A DNA stretch of 64,000 nt. Source: Symbiodinium natans (lineage: Eukaryota > Sar > Dinophyceae > Suessiales > Symbiodiniaceae). Below the pieces are notes generated by a model. That model was given only the letters and a program-made list of their open reading frames with translations, did no database searches and was not told the origin of the DNA. Below, piece by piece: positions 18,831-28,083 of the stretch. The stretch's first letter is position 1. Every line of letters starts with the position of its first letter. The stretch is taken from positions 585,501-649,500 of the forward strand of contig CAJNDS010002118.1 in NCBI GenBank assembly GCA_905221605.1. The letters run 5' to 3'. The translations under genes were made by a program, and so were the position numbers.

Positions 18831-18926
18831 CTTTTCTCCTTCACTCTTCACTGGGGCCTCCTGGGCCTCCTGGCCCTGGGAGGGCAGGTCCTCCTGTTTC
18901 ACGTCCGCCATTGCGCACAGGGGGGG

Positions 18927-19096
18927 TTCTATAAACTAGTTGTGCTTGCTAGCGGTATAGCCGGAGGCTTCAAAAGGCAGCGAGCTTCGCTCCACGCTTT
19001 GTTTTCTCTGGAGTGCCGGAAATCCTCACCAACATCCACTCGAGGAAACAACTAACGATGCACAAAGAAGGTTGATGGGTGGGACCATATTACCCC
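18927..19096 (-). repeat. Terminal repeat B2 of DIRS-like element
   Basis: 170 bp, nearly identical to 19556-19725. Begins ttctataaactagttgtgc and ends accatattacccc on the plus strand. It forms the outer left end of the element, abutting the G run of LINE C. Confidence 0.9.
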
Positions 19097-19455
19097 ACCC
19101 ATGACAGACCGAAGCTGAACTTGACCAACACAAGCAAAGAACGGTAAATGATTTAGGCGCACACCACATCTCTCCGGTCATCAGAACATGATGCAAAGTA
19201 AAAAGTGGCCTGTACGGAGTAAACATGACCAGCCAGCTTTTTTGGCCGCCCATACGACAACATGACTGTGCAAATGTGAACCGAGAAGTCCATATGGACC
19301 TGCTGCAAAAGAACTGCCCTACAAGTGAGACTACCTGGTGACACTGCTTTTTTGCTACGGCCCGCCCCGAGAGCCCACTTTCTTGTAACGAGGTCTTGAA
19401 TGTTCTTCTGGCCAGTGCCGGTGAGACGAGGGCCCCAAAGCCTGGGGTGGGTGGG
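19097..19455 (-). other. Spacer between repeats A2 and B2
   Basis: 359 bases unique within this window, with no convincing ORF. In typical PAT/Ngaro elements A2 and B2 are contiguous, so this spacer is unusual. It could be an unduplicated part of the original end or a later insertion; I see no direct repeats bounding it. Confidence 0.6.
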
Positions 19456-19555
19456 TGTGGAAAAACTTGACTTTCTCGCTAGCAAGCACCACTCTAGAGC
19501 CAAAATGACGCACGAACATAGTTTATAAAACATACATGAACAAGTACATGATACG
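19456..19555 (-). repeat. Repeat A2 of DIRS-like element
   Basis: 100 bp matching A1 (27984-28083), ending catgatacg and running straight into B1 at 19555/19556. This join equals what circularising the element ends would produce (right end catgatacg next to left end ttctataaac). Confidence 0.9.
19497..19507 (-). other. Spliced-leader-like CATTTTGGCTC in repeat A2
   Basis: On the minus strand CATTTTGGCTC matches 11 consecutive bases near the 3' end of the dinoflagellate spliced leader; it recurs at 28025-28035 in A1. The following bases (TAGAG) differ from the leader. Suggestive only. Confidence 0.35.
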
Positions 19556-19725
19556 TTCTATAAACTAGTTGTGCTTGCTAGCGGTATAGCCGGAGGCTTC
19601 AAAAGGCAGCGAGCTTCGCTCCACGCTTTGTTTTCTCTGGAGTGCCGGAAATCCTCACCAACATCCACTCGAGGAAACAACTAACGATGCACAAAGAAGG
19701 TTGATGGGTGGGACCATATTACCCC
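19556..19725 (-). repeat. Repeat B1 of DIRS-like element
   Basis: 170 bp, nearly identical to B2 at 18927-19096. Lies between the end of the RT gene (19769) and A2. Confidence 0.9.
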
Positions 19726-19768
19726 AAACCAAACTACCCAGCAACCTCGCCCCAGAAAAACCCCAAAC

Positions 19769-21808
19769 CTATGTGAGGTTGTTCGGCACTCCCCTGCTCC
19801 GCACAGACCATGGAAGGTGAGCCCCTTCGGGGAAAACAGAAATTTGTGGACGAGGCAACCAAAGGGCCTCGAGTGACAGCCGCACTCTGTCCTTTTCAAG
19901 GCAATCAGGGGGAATCTCATATTCAGCAGGACGAGATAAGGCATCCGCCTTCACGTTGCGTTCCCCAGAGATGTGTGTCACATCCAGCGTTGTTCTATGT
20001 ACAGCTGCTAGCAAAGAGATCCTTTCTAGGAAAAAACAGAGAGGCCGAGCGGTGGAGAAGGAAGCGTTCACACCTGCTTCTGCACCTGTATTGTCTGATG
20101 CGGAACGTAGTTGCAAGGGGATTCTGGCGCAAGGTAAAAGAGACGATGTTGCCAAGATCAGCGCTCCTTGGGCGAGCGCTTCATAGCAAGCAATATCAAG
20201 CTGCATGTCTGCTTGCACAGGAATCTCAAGGGCCCTGAAGGCACTGTAGGGAAAACTTTCGCGAAACCAACGCTGGCCTATCGTGGGGTGAGAAACGTAC
20301 CCACCAATGCAACACATCGAGCCATGCGCACTTGCATCTGCTCTTGCCTCAAAGGATGCATTGCCTAAGGGGCGCATGCTGCAAAATGGGCACATATGCA
20401 AAAGCCAGTGTTCAAACAAACCCAAAATGCGCACTGACTCGGGGCTCAACTTGCGCTTTGAGCTTGATTGACTTGACACGCGCATCCAAACCCGCCTGTC
20501 TGTAATGCGCACTCGATCCAAGTCAGACAAAGTTGACAAATCCTGATGGCGAACTGACAAGAGTGTGCTGTGGAGCGGAATTGCTGTACCTGGAGGGACT
20601 GATTTGAACTGCAGGGAGTCCGTCAAGTGATAACGAAGCTGTGGCCAAACATCTGGGGCCACCGAGTAGTTGGTAGCAGCTGGGCTAAAAAGATCATGAT
20701 AGAAGGTGTACAAAAGCGACTTCATTGTCGGAAAAAGGTGCGCAGCCCAAAGAGCAAGCCCGACAAACCTCTCCAAATCCTTGCGTGAAATTTTCGGACT
20801 ACGCTGAAGATCTTGAACCATCCCCAAAAGTTTTAACCGTTTCTCCTCTGCAAGCGAAACTACCCCGGAAGTGTAACAAAAACACCACCCTATCCAATGA
20901 ACTCGTGAGCTGACTTGAAGTTTCTTCCAACTCAAAGGTACCCCCAGAACCTGGAGGAAGAGGCAGATCATTGCCCCTGTTGCTGGCAGGACGCCTTCCG
21001 CCTGGGAAAACAAGTAGTCGTCCACAAACAAGTGGCCTGCATGGCTGAACCAAATCAAGATATGTAACAACCGAAGGAGGCAGGAGCCTAAGCGCCCCCA
21101 CCAATGCTGTGCAAAGACCGCCCCGAATGGGGCCACGCGATAGAAGTACAGGGAATCTGCAAAAGCGAAACCCAGGAGACCTTGCTCTGACTCCTTGACA
21201 ACACAGCGTTTGTGAGCACTTTTGACATCAAGAGATATGGCAGCTTGCCGCGAGCGAGTGCCCCGAAGGGGAAAACAGTGCATCACGTCCCTCACTGATG
21301 GCATGTGCTGGACTTCCGGAACGCTGCAACTTGCATTCGTGCCACAAACTGAGTTATCTAAGACCAACCTTTCCGATCGATTTGGCGCACGGACCACTGA
21401 TAACTTCCCTATCGCCAGTGCACCCGGCCATTTAGCTTTAGCTGCTTCAATATCGCCATCAAACTTGAAGCAAAAACCCTGATCAATTTCCTCCTGCAGC
21501 AAAGCCTGAGTCACTGACGGATCGACTGAGGCCGAGCGCCAATTCTGCATGTGGATGGAAAGAGAAACATCCTCCAGGTTCTCCTTCTGATTCGGCCAAA
21601 AACAATTTGACACCGGGATATCGTTGTTATACCCTGTGGGGACGCCTTGCAAAAGGGATTTGCAAAGACTCACATCCGGATCACCACAAAAACAGGCAAG
21701 TGCCTCAAGCGCATGCAGATGCAAAGGTTGATGCTCACGGACCTCCCATGTATTTGCATCCGTTGCCACACCTAGGCAGGAGAAGAAGTCTTTGCGCGCA
21801 TCTTGCAC
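19769..21808 (-). CDS. DIRS-like reverse transcriptase - RNase H
   Basis: 679 codons from the first ATG of the open frame, overlapping the end of the methyltransferase frame by 37 bases. RT: AAISLDVKSAHKRC (motif A, Asp about 194), YRVAPFGAVFAQHWWGRL (motif B region), LFVDDYLFS (motif C, Asp 263-264), PLSWKK and IGWCF. RNase H: ARADASAHGS (Asp about 491), ACYEALAQG (Glu about 543), SASDNTGAEAG (Asp about 572) and ISGERNVKADALSRP (Asp about 622). The ADALSRP ending and FVDDYLF are typical of DIRS-group pol. The frame is open and the catalytic residues are present. It copies element RNA into the circular DNA used for recombinase-mediated integration. Confidence 0.93.
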   Translation of the reverse strand: MQDARKDFFSCLGVATDANTWEVREHQPLHLHALEALACFCGDPDVSLCKSLLQGVPTGYNNDIPVSNCFWPNQKENLEDVSLSIHMQNWRSASVDPSVTQALLQEEIDQGFCFKFDGDIEAAKAKWPGALAIGKLSVVRAPNRSERLVLDNSVCGTNASCSVPEVQHMPSVRDVMHCFPLRGTRSRQAAISLDVKSAHKRCVVKESEQGLLGFAFADSLYFYRVAPFGAVFAQHWWGRLGSCLLRLLHILIWFSHAGHLFVDDYLFSQAEGVLPATGAMICLFLQVLGVPLSWKKLQVSSRVHWIGWCFCYTSGVVSLAEEKRLKLLGMVQDLQRSPKISRKDLERFVGLALWAAHLFPTMKSLLYTFYHDLFSPAATNYSVAPDVWPQLRYHLTDSLQFKSVPPGTAIPLHSTLLSVRHQDLSTLSDLDRVRITDRRVWMRVSSQSSSKRKLSPESVRILGLFEHWLLHMCPFCSMRPLGNASFEARADASAHGSMCCIGGYVSHPTIGQRWFRESFPYSAFRALEIPVQADMQLDIACYEALAQGALILATSSLLPCARIPLQLRSASDNTGAEAGVNASFSTARPLCFFLERISLLAAVHRTTLDVTHISGERNVKADALSRPAEYEIPPDCLEKDRVRLSLEALWLPRPQISVFPEGAHLPWSVRSRGVPNNLT

Positions 21809-23888
21809 CTCCAGTTCGGAGAAAAGGGGCCTTGCATGTCACAAACTTTCCCCAAAAGGTATGTCCTAAGATTTTTTAGCTTATCCTGGCTTAATGGAGT
21901 GCTCCAATCCCCACAAGAGTGGCGACCTGCCCCATCGTGGATCACCCACGGTCCAACGTCCAGGGCCTTGACAGGTACCAAAGCCGATGCTGTGGCAAGG
22001 GTGTGTTCGATCTGTGCACCTGCAAGAAGCGGCCTGATGTGCAACGCGAATTCGGCAGCCAGGCATTCAGGGTATTTAGCCGTCTTACGGCTTCTGAACG
22101 AACCATCACTCTCACGTCCCTGCACGGACTCGTGAGCATTGCGTCCGTGCTGACACGTCTGCCCCATCACCGAGAGGGCTTGAAAGCTCGATGCAAACAG
22201 CCAGGTTTTTGCCCAGTTCTCCCCAAATGCACAGGCTGGAAGAACAATGAGAGCTGTGGACCCACAATGCAACCAGCCTTGAACGCAGGCTTCATCCCAG
22301 GACATGGCACCTGATGGTTGCTCCAAATGGCCATGGCCCCGGCCCCATGGACGACTTGAAGACATTTGCATGCCCTGAAAAGCATCTCGTGACTTGTTTG
22401 TATACGAGCCTGAGCTGATGGGTGCAAATTCTCCAGGCCCCCTAGCTGGGTTGGGGTGCGGATGGCAAAAGGTGGACCTCCAAAGAGCTTCAGTCTGGAG
22501 TATTCTGAGCAGCAGGGAGATGCCGCACAATACCCCACAACCCCTGAGCCACAGATGAACAACAGTTGCTCGAAAAAGGTATTATCGAGAATGTCCATGC
22601 TGCTATCCAACAGGATATCAACTGCCAGTGTTGGGAACCCTAACTCCTGCACTGCTGATGACAGAGGCTTCTCCGCACCCGAACAAATGTCCAGGAAGAT
22701 CCTTGAAGACTGCTGCAGCGCTGAGTGATTTAGGACAGGCGAAGATGGTGGTGGCCGAGGCGTTTGGGGCTGCAGGATCAAGCTGTGGTTAACAAACCCC
22801 TTTGGAGAAGGTTTTCCCCAATTGACCCCCGAAGAAGGAAGTGGCTCCTGGGTGGGAGGGCAATTTACAGGTTTAGGGGTCGGTGCCGGGGGGATATTCC
22901 GTGGCTGGGGCCAAGGGAATCCGAGATCTCGAAGTGTATCGCCTGACACACCTGGGAGGGTAAAGGCCGTCAGCACCCAGCGATCACCAAGCCATGGTTG
23001 GGTGCAATGCCATAGGTGCACTGGGAACTTAAATGGCTCATGATGCGTTCTGACGATCTTCCCCATGAGAGTCACCCCAAGCTTGGGAATGAACTGAGGC
23101 ACAGTGCCTGCTTGATCCTCTATCCAAAGACCTCCATCCGAGTACGAACCTATACCCACTGTCAAGTTTGACGACCCCGGCAAATTTGCTGTGTCCTTGT
23201 GCGGGGACGTCAGGATATTCCTGCTGACACACAAGGCATTCCAGGTCTCACCTGGGAACAGTTGGCACAGGAAACCATTAAGGCTTGCACACAATTTTGG
23301 CAGTGCATCTGTAACTGAAGAGCGGGCAGAAGGATTACCTATGCGCACCCCAAAGTTCCAGTAGCCCGATTCCCCCGGAGCCGCTGAAGTAACGCTCCTG
23401 GCGGGAAGAACGCGTGGAGGCCAAGAGGCCGACAGTAACGCCTGAAGACAGGACTGGAAGTCGTGTATGCATGAAGAACTTTCTTCTGCCACGTGTGTAA
23501 CACCCACCTGCCCGGGTGTTACTGCATCACTGGAAAGACCAGGTGTGTTGCTTACGACTTGACCCAACACGGGTTGTGAAGGAATGTTGCCCCGAGGACA
23601 TTGCATTGCTGGCAACGACACAGGCCCAGCGTTTCGCTCCAACAAGGAGGCCGATTTGGGAGTGGCATGTACGGGCTCGGATTGCCGAGCTGCAGGCTGG
23701 ACATCATATCCAGCGACACGGCTTGCACCTGCCTGGTGCTTTGCTGCATGAGGCTGTGATGGTGATACTGACATACAAGACGATGAAGGGTTTGAATGAA
23801 CCGGCTCAGCATGAGCGTGCAAAGAAAGCGGGGCAGCTGGGGGTGATACTTCTGTAGACGGCATATCTGAATTCGGGGATTTCTGCAA
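21772..23888 (-). pseudogene. Dioxygenase-like plus DNA methyltransferase-like protein, frameshifted
   Basis: First frame 23888 to 22167 (573 codons). After a Pro/Ser-rich N-terminus comes a 2-oxoglutarate/Fe(II) dioxygenase-like segment: SPHKDTANLPGSSNL (HxD, His 230 and Asp 232), SYSDGGLWIED, then HLWHCTQPWLGDRWVLTAF (distal His about 294, Arg about 303), the HxD...H...R arrangement of TET/JBP-type enzymes. A methyltransferase-like domain follows: RIFLDICSGAEKPLSSAV (SAM-binding strand), GFPTLAVDILL, YCAASPCCSEYSRLKL (SPC catalytic-type motif). At about 22310-22350 the coding switches to a second frame (LEQPSGAMSWDEACVQGWL, then KTWLFASSFQAL, RSRKTAKYPECLAAEFA) ending at 21772. One indel therefore breaks it, unless translation shifts. 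It could write and erase a cytosine-type mark on element or host DNA; this is inference. Confidence 0.7.
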
Positions 23889-23909
23889 CGGCCCAGGGAT
23901 TGGGGCGAA

Positions 23910-25115
23910 TCAGTGAGGCGTCTGCTCATGCTGCGAGGCTGTGTGCGACTTGCTCCCGCACGCTGATCCATCCTGCTTGGGGTATGCACATGCATGAACA
24001 AAGGGGCAGGAGCCCCCCCTTGTGCAACGGCCAATCTGCCACTGGACACACAACCCTTTCTTCTCGGATCCTACCTGGATTTCTTTCACGAAGGTGATGT
24101 GCCTCCCTGAAGCGCCCTTGGGCTTACCGCCCTTATCCTTGCCACGGCCCTTGCCCAGGCCTTTCCACTGGCCAACCTGCTTGCCCTTGCCTTGCAGGGC
24201 AGGGCCGCGGGGGATGAACAAGGCTTTCGGACGAGCCTGCAACAAGGTGCTGAGCTCACCTCTAATTTCTGTGAACTCATGCAACGCGTCATTCAAGCTC
24301 CAGGCTTTCTCACTGACCAAAGAGTGGATGCTCTGCCAAATCCGACAATCTGCCTGCTGCGCTTCTAGAATTGTCGGTGCACGCAGTCCTGATGCTGGGT
24401 CGAAACGCTGGGACACGAGTTGGACAAACTTGCAGCTATAGGCTTTGAGGCGGGCAAGGTGAGCTGAGCCAACCATGGCTAATGCCACGTCATGCACTGC
24501 CAAGATCCGCTGGATACCACTGATCCCCATATTGGCATCGGTCACTTCGATTGTAGGCGGATCATCTAGGAGCAAGCTGGAAAGACCCAGCATTTCGAGC
24601 TTGGGCTGTTTGTGGGGTCGGGCAATCAACAACTCCGAAGCTTTCTCTTCCGTCATGCGATGTTTCCAAGCTATCCATTTATACTCCGACCGTGCCTCTT
24701 GATGGGCTGCGAGGGAAATCAGCCTCAAAGAAGGTAGAGTAGAGGGATTCAAGACCTCACTTGGGTAATTTGCAAGGAATTGGCGCTTCATGTCGGACAG
24801 CTTCGTGGATGCAAGTTTGGGAGCAAAACTCTCTACCCATGTCTCCAAAGTAGGATCTGCATGAACTGGGGCCGGCGAAACACTAGAGGAGCTGGATGCT
24901 TGCATGCCCGCCCACGCTGCTTTGATTTGGGCAATCTGCAAACGGGACAAGACGTGACCTGGGAAGATCTCAGGGATGGCTCCCTCAACCTCTGCCTGGG
25001 TTTCAACAACATGCTTGAACGCCGAGGCCGTCCAGCCCCCATCTATGGCCACCTTGATGACCTCTGCTGCCAGACCTTCCTTTGCCAGTGCACTCTCCAA
25101 CTCGGAATCAGCCAT
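23910..25115 (-). CDS. DIRS-like Gag with CCCH zinc finger
   Basis: Start chosen at MADSELESALAKEGLAAEV (25115), because the 14 codons further upstream are not protein-like. The middle has a conserved retroelement Gag-like block (ETWVESFAPKL, FLANYPSEVLNPSTLPSLRL), echoed in the remnant at 62546-62960. The C-terminus has a Lys/Gly-rich linker (GKGLGKGRGKDKGGKPKG) and CVQWQIGRCTRGGSCPFVH, a CCCH finger. It likely packages element RNA. It ends 22 bases before the next ORF and is intact. Confidence 0.8.
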   Translation of the reverse strand: MADSELESALAKEGLAAEVIKVAIDGGWTASAFKHVVETQAEVEGAIPEIFPGHVLSRLQIAQIKAAWAGMQASSSSSVSPAPVHADPTLETWVESFAPKLASTKLSDMKRQFLANYPSEVLNPSTLPSLRLISLAAHQEARSEYKWIAWKHRMTEEKASELLIARPHKQPKLEMLGLSSLLLDDPPTIEVTDANMGISGIQRILAVHDVALAMVGSAHLARLKAYSCKFVQLVSQRFDPASGLRAPTILEAQQADCRIWQSIHSLVSEKAWSLNDALHEFTEIRGELSTLLQARPKALFIPRGPALQGKGKQVGQWKGLGKGRGKDKGGKPKGASGRHITFVKEIQVGSEKKGLCVQWQIGRCTRGGSCPFVHACAYPKQDGSACGSKSHTASQHEQTPH

Positions 25116-25483
25116 GGTGAGCAAAGTTACCGCAGGGCTAGTGTTGGTATGCAGCACTGAAACAATTCTTGTTACGCGATAGCATAAGTGGCTTTGTTCG
25201 TGTTTCTAGAAACAGCATGCACGCAACATGGCGAAGATGTATCCATCTACTCAGGACGTCCCATTAAAGAACGTGAAACTTTCGAGACACAACGGATCTA
25301 AACCTCTTGTCCTGCTTCGTTTGATAGACCAAACAGATCCCTGCCTGCAGATGTGTCAAGAATCATGCCAAATTCATGCCAGCAATCTAACCCATGGGGA
25401 ACACGTACAGCATGACATCCTGCCGGGTAACTGATGCCTACTCAGAGCACACGAACGCACTTTTCTGAAACGGACATCAAAGC

Positions 25484-27514
25484 TCATGCATCTGAGAAGC
25501 TAGATAAAGCTGCCAAGCAAGCACCGCGTCTACACAACCGACACGAAGATGGCACTGATGTATGGATCATGAGCCGATCGGCCGGCAAAGTGGCACCACA
25601 CTTTGCACGCAAATATGTGCCATTGACAAGTGTACCTGATGAGGCATCGCCAGGACAAAGCACGTGCAACACAGCTGCGCAGGAGCCCAGCAAGAATTCA
25701 TCAGGCTCACCTAAGTCATGATCCTCAGCTGGCGGTGCCAAGGGTTCGTCCTCGCTCTCATCAGAAGATCCTGGGTCGGATTGATACACAAGATCTTTGT
25801 CCAGCGCCTCCGGTTCCGGATCAGGGGTGCCCGATTGATTTTCTGCGACCTCCCAACTCCCATTACTGCTCTGAAGTAGATCCTCACTGCCATCAAGTTG
25901 AAACGAGAACCATTGGAAGGGCTCAAACTCGTAGTCCTTAGAGAAAGCTTCCGGTGGAACATACGCCGGCGTCAAGGGCTGCTGCCCCCCTCTGTGCTGG
26001 GGGACCAAAAACCTGAAGCCTGATCGAATGCTGTCACGAATGCAGGATTGGCACCGAAGCATGCCGTGAACATCGTCACGGGAATAAAGAGCGGAGCTGC
26101 TTATGCGGTGGTGTCCTTGACGCTTCCTATCAACCTCATCAACATTCACTTGAAGGGACATGGAAAGCATGGTGGCTTTGAGGCTGTGCACCGTGAAGTT
26201 GAGGGGTGGCACCTCCGGTGGTGAGGACGCCCAAGGCATAAGGAGAAAATGCCTCAACCACTTCAACGCCTCAGCATAGCTCATAGCTTGCAGGGGGAAC
26301 ATGAAGCTTTCGCCTTGCACTGCGGGAAGCAAGAACGATGGAAGCCACGAATCTGTGTGGTTTCGAACATGCGTTACAACAAGCCTATCAAGTGCATGCA
26401 GGTATTTGCTGACCCAAGAATGCGTTCCGCGAGAAAGAATGCCTGACGCAAGGATGCCCCAGGGCTGCCCGGTGTGACAAGTTTTTGTCGCATAACACGT
26501 ACCACGAAGGACATGCAAATCAAAAGATGATGAACTCCACTCCACGCGTTGAAGATCAGCAAATCGTAATGAACCCCAGGCAGCAACCAAAAAACCGCCA
26601 AGCACGACCACCTCAATAAGTGATGCCTGCTTCATCAAGATGCGCCTTTCCCACAGCTGAAGCACCCAAGTGGGGAGTGGGAAACTCTCCCTGCGTTCAC
26701 GAGGAATTTTTGACTTCAGAAAGGAATCTATCACTTTTTCATACGCGCACGACAAGATTGTACATTCTGCGACCTTGCATAGCCAACGAAGTGCTTTGAT
26801 TGTCATGCAACAGCTTGAACCCAAGGTAGGGTCTCCATGCTTTTCAAGGGACATGGTGACTAGTACGTCCGCCATCATAACACTATCAAGATTGCCAAAA
26901 CCGAAGCCTAGACCCTCAAGGTTCGCCACAAAATGTGACCAAGCTGCCAGGTAACGCAGCACCGTGTTCGTGGCATACCCTGAAAGAATCCGCGACGTGT
27001 GCTGGCTGGCAAATTCAGAGCACTGGATCTGCTTGAACAACCCACTACAATCACCCATAAAAACGAGGACGCCCCAGAACAATGACAAGGCCATCTGGGA
27101 GAAACCGGCTATCTGCTGGAACTTGGGATGGTGAACATCGGCTGGCTTTGCGGCTTTTCGTTTCGAAGCAGCTTTCAACAGGAGAGATGAACTGCTTTGC
27201 TGCTGTTGGTTGGATTCTAGAGAAAACTGGCGAAACCTTGCGAAATGCATGGCTGATTCATCTTCAGCCTCAGAATCACATTCACTCCTGCCTGACATTG
27301 CAGCAGGAACTGGCAGTGGTTGCACAGCATGTGGCACTGGCTCGATGCGTCGTCCCTGGGAGTACACAGGTTGAGCTAGACCTGCCCCTGGCAAAGGGGG
27401 AGCGGTTGCTTTAGGTTTGTCTGTTGGCAAAGCGAGCCCCCCCAAAGGCGGTGGACCACACTTACTCTTTGCTTTGCTGAAATGCTTATCATCAGGATCC
27501 GTCGGGCGTTTCAT
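25484..27514 (-). CDS. DIRS-like tyrosine recombinase
   Basis: Start at MKRPTDPDDKHFSK (27514), 12 bases after the stop of the small coiled-coil ORF. The longer open frame from 27607 overlaps that ORF and is less likely. About 676 codons. The N-terminal half has a core-binding-like helical region (YATNTVLRYLAAWSHFV). The catalytic half carries AAWGSLRFADLQRVE (Arg about 317), TVHSLKATMLSMS (His about 443, Lys about 446), RQGHHRISSSALYSRDD (His about 469, Tyr nucleophile about 477). These are the R-HxxK/R-H-Y residues of tyrosine recombinases. A long acidic C-terminal tail ends with Cys-rich sequence (SSCRLCRRGACLAALSS). It would integrate the circular element without target duplication, in agreement with the clean insertion seen here. 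Confidence 0.92.
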   Translation of the reverse strand: MKRPTDPDDKHFSKAKSKCGPPPLGGLALPTDKPKATAPPLPGAGLAQPVYSQGRRIEPVPHAVQPLPVPAAMSGRSECDSEAEDESAMHFARFRQFSLESNQQQQSSSSLLLKAASKRKAAKPADVHHPKFQQIAGFSQMALSLFWGVLVFMGDCSGLFKQIQCSEFASQHTSRILSGYATNTVLRYLAAWSHFVANLEGLGFGFGNLDSVMMADVLVTMSLEKHGDPTLGSSCCMTIKALRWLCKVAECTILSCAYEKVIDSFLKSKIPRERRESFPLPTWVLQLWERRILMKQASLIEVVVLGGFLVAAWGSLRFADLQRVEWSSSSFDLHVLRGTCYATKTCHTGQPWGILASGILSRGTHSWVSKYLHALDRLVVTHVRNHTDSWLPSFLLPAVQGESFMFPLQAMSYAEALKWLRHFLLMPWASSPPEVPPLNFTVHSLKATMLSMSLQVNVDEVDRKRQGHHRISSSALYSRDDVHGMLRCQSCIRDSIRSGFRFLVPQHRGGQQPLTPAYVPPEAFSKDYEFEPFQWFSFQLDGSEDLLQSSNGSWEVAENQSGTPDPEPEALDKDLVYQSDPGSSDESEDEPLAPPAEDHDLGEPDEFLLGSCAAVLHVLCPGDASSGTLVNGTYLRAKCGATLPADRLMIHTSVPSSCRLCRRGACLAALSSFSDA

Positions 27515-27525
27515 ACTGCAACCTT

Positions 27526-27831
27526 TTAGTCCTCGATCAAGCTTTGCCAAAAACCTGGGGGCCTTGGGAAACTTGTCTGAACTGCACGCACAAGAAAGCT
27601 GAAGCAACTCTCAAGGTGCAAGAGCCGAACAGAAAGGCAGCCGATGCTACTGGTGCCAGTATGGCCGCGCAGATCCCGACGGACCCTCTGATCTTCCTGC
27701 TCGATGCGATGCACACGCTCTTCCAAGACTGCAATGTGTGTATGAAGGGCTTCCAACTGGCTCTGCAACTCGTGAACTTGAAGCTGCAACTGATCTGAAG
27801 AGGCGTCAAGCCCAGCACACGATGCTTCCAT
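27526..27831 (-). CDS. Small coiled-coil ORF ahead of recombinase, 101 aa
   Basis: MEASCAGLDASSDQLQLQV begins a heptad pattern that continues to about residue 52 (LEALHTHIAVLEERVHRIEQ), a convincing coiled coil. The second half is less ordered. It ends 12 bases upstream of the recombinase ATG, so the two could be co-expressed by reinitiation or joined by splicing. Candidate role: oligomerisation partner; no homologue recognised. Confidence 0.45.
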   Translation of the reverse strand: MEASCAGLDASSDQLQLQVHELQSQLEALHTHIAVLEERVHRIEQEDQRVRRDLRGHTGTSSIGCLSVRLLHLESCFSFLVRAVQTSFPRPPGFWQSLIED

Positions 27832-27983
27832 GCACTCACTTTGGAGTGAGCCCGCTCACCCCTGGAGCATTGTTCAAAATGAAAACTATGCTGAATGCAA
27901 AGGTTGCCAAAACACGAACCAAGCACTGTGGGAAAACATGGATAAGAAGACTTCCCATGAAGAAAGCATGCCATGAAAGAACT

Positions 27984-28083
27984 TGTGGAAAAACTTGACT
28001 TTCTCGCTAGCAAGCACCACTCTAGAGCCAAAATGACGCACGAACATAGTTTATAAAACATACATGAACAAGTACATGATACG
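27984..28083 (-). repeat. Terminal repeat A1 of DIRS-like element
   Basis: 100 bp matching 19456-19555. Forms the outer right end, ending catgatacg directly against LINE C sequence gcccttctac. Carries the spliced-leader-like CATTTTGGCTC at 28025-28035. Confidence 0.9.

Larger units (their letters stand above)
18162..18911 (-). pseudogene. LINE C copy I ORF3 remnant
   Basis: Starts MADVKQEDLPSQGQEAQEAP at 18911, only 15 bases from the DIRS insertion. It encodes a Glu/Pro/Ala-rich low-complexity N-terminal region, RYVDDYTLQRQRNRPVKKAR, and a Trp-rich segment ending EHWSGGWSSSW before a stop at 18336. The kinase-like part present in copy II is deleted here. The N-terminal region differs from copy II by several in-frame insertions, most of them palindromic. 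Non-functional. Confidence 0.7.
17688..18926 (-). mobile_element. LINE C copy I, 3' part (ORF3 remnant and 3' end)
   Basis: Downstream half of a LINE interrupted by the DIRS-like element. It is collinear with 29581-31394 of copy II. The 3' end in element orientation is TTCGAA followed by a run of 13 C (plus 17688-17700). Relative to copy II it has lost about 680 bases at 18161/18162 (between gaccaact and gccttgg, with microhomology ctc at the join), but it retains several short palindromic segments that copy II lacks. The other half of the same copy is 28084-29580. Confidence 0.85.
18927..28083 (-). mobile_element. DIRS-superfamily tyrosine-recombinase retrotransposon
   Basis: 9157 bp inserted into LINE C copy I with no target-site duplication and no loss: the left flank ends in 7 G, the right flank starts with 1 G, and the empty site in copy II (31395-31402) has 8 G. 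In element orientation the structure is A1 (28083-27984), coding region, B1 (19725-19556), A2 (19555-19456), a 359-bp spacer, and B2 (19096-18927). Split direct repeats of this type characterise PAT/Ngaro members of the DIRS group, which integrate circular DNA with a tyrosine recombinase. Gene order is coiled-coil ORF, recombinase, Gag, dioxygenase-methyltransferase, RT-RNase H. Having the recombinase first and the RT last departs from the usual gag-RT-recombinase order. Confidence 0.9.

Noticed and set aside
25630-25670. ctgatgag as a hammerhead ribozyme core
   Set aside because: The required GAAA strand and pairing stems are absent at this and other ctgatga sites I checked.
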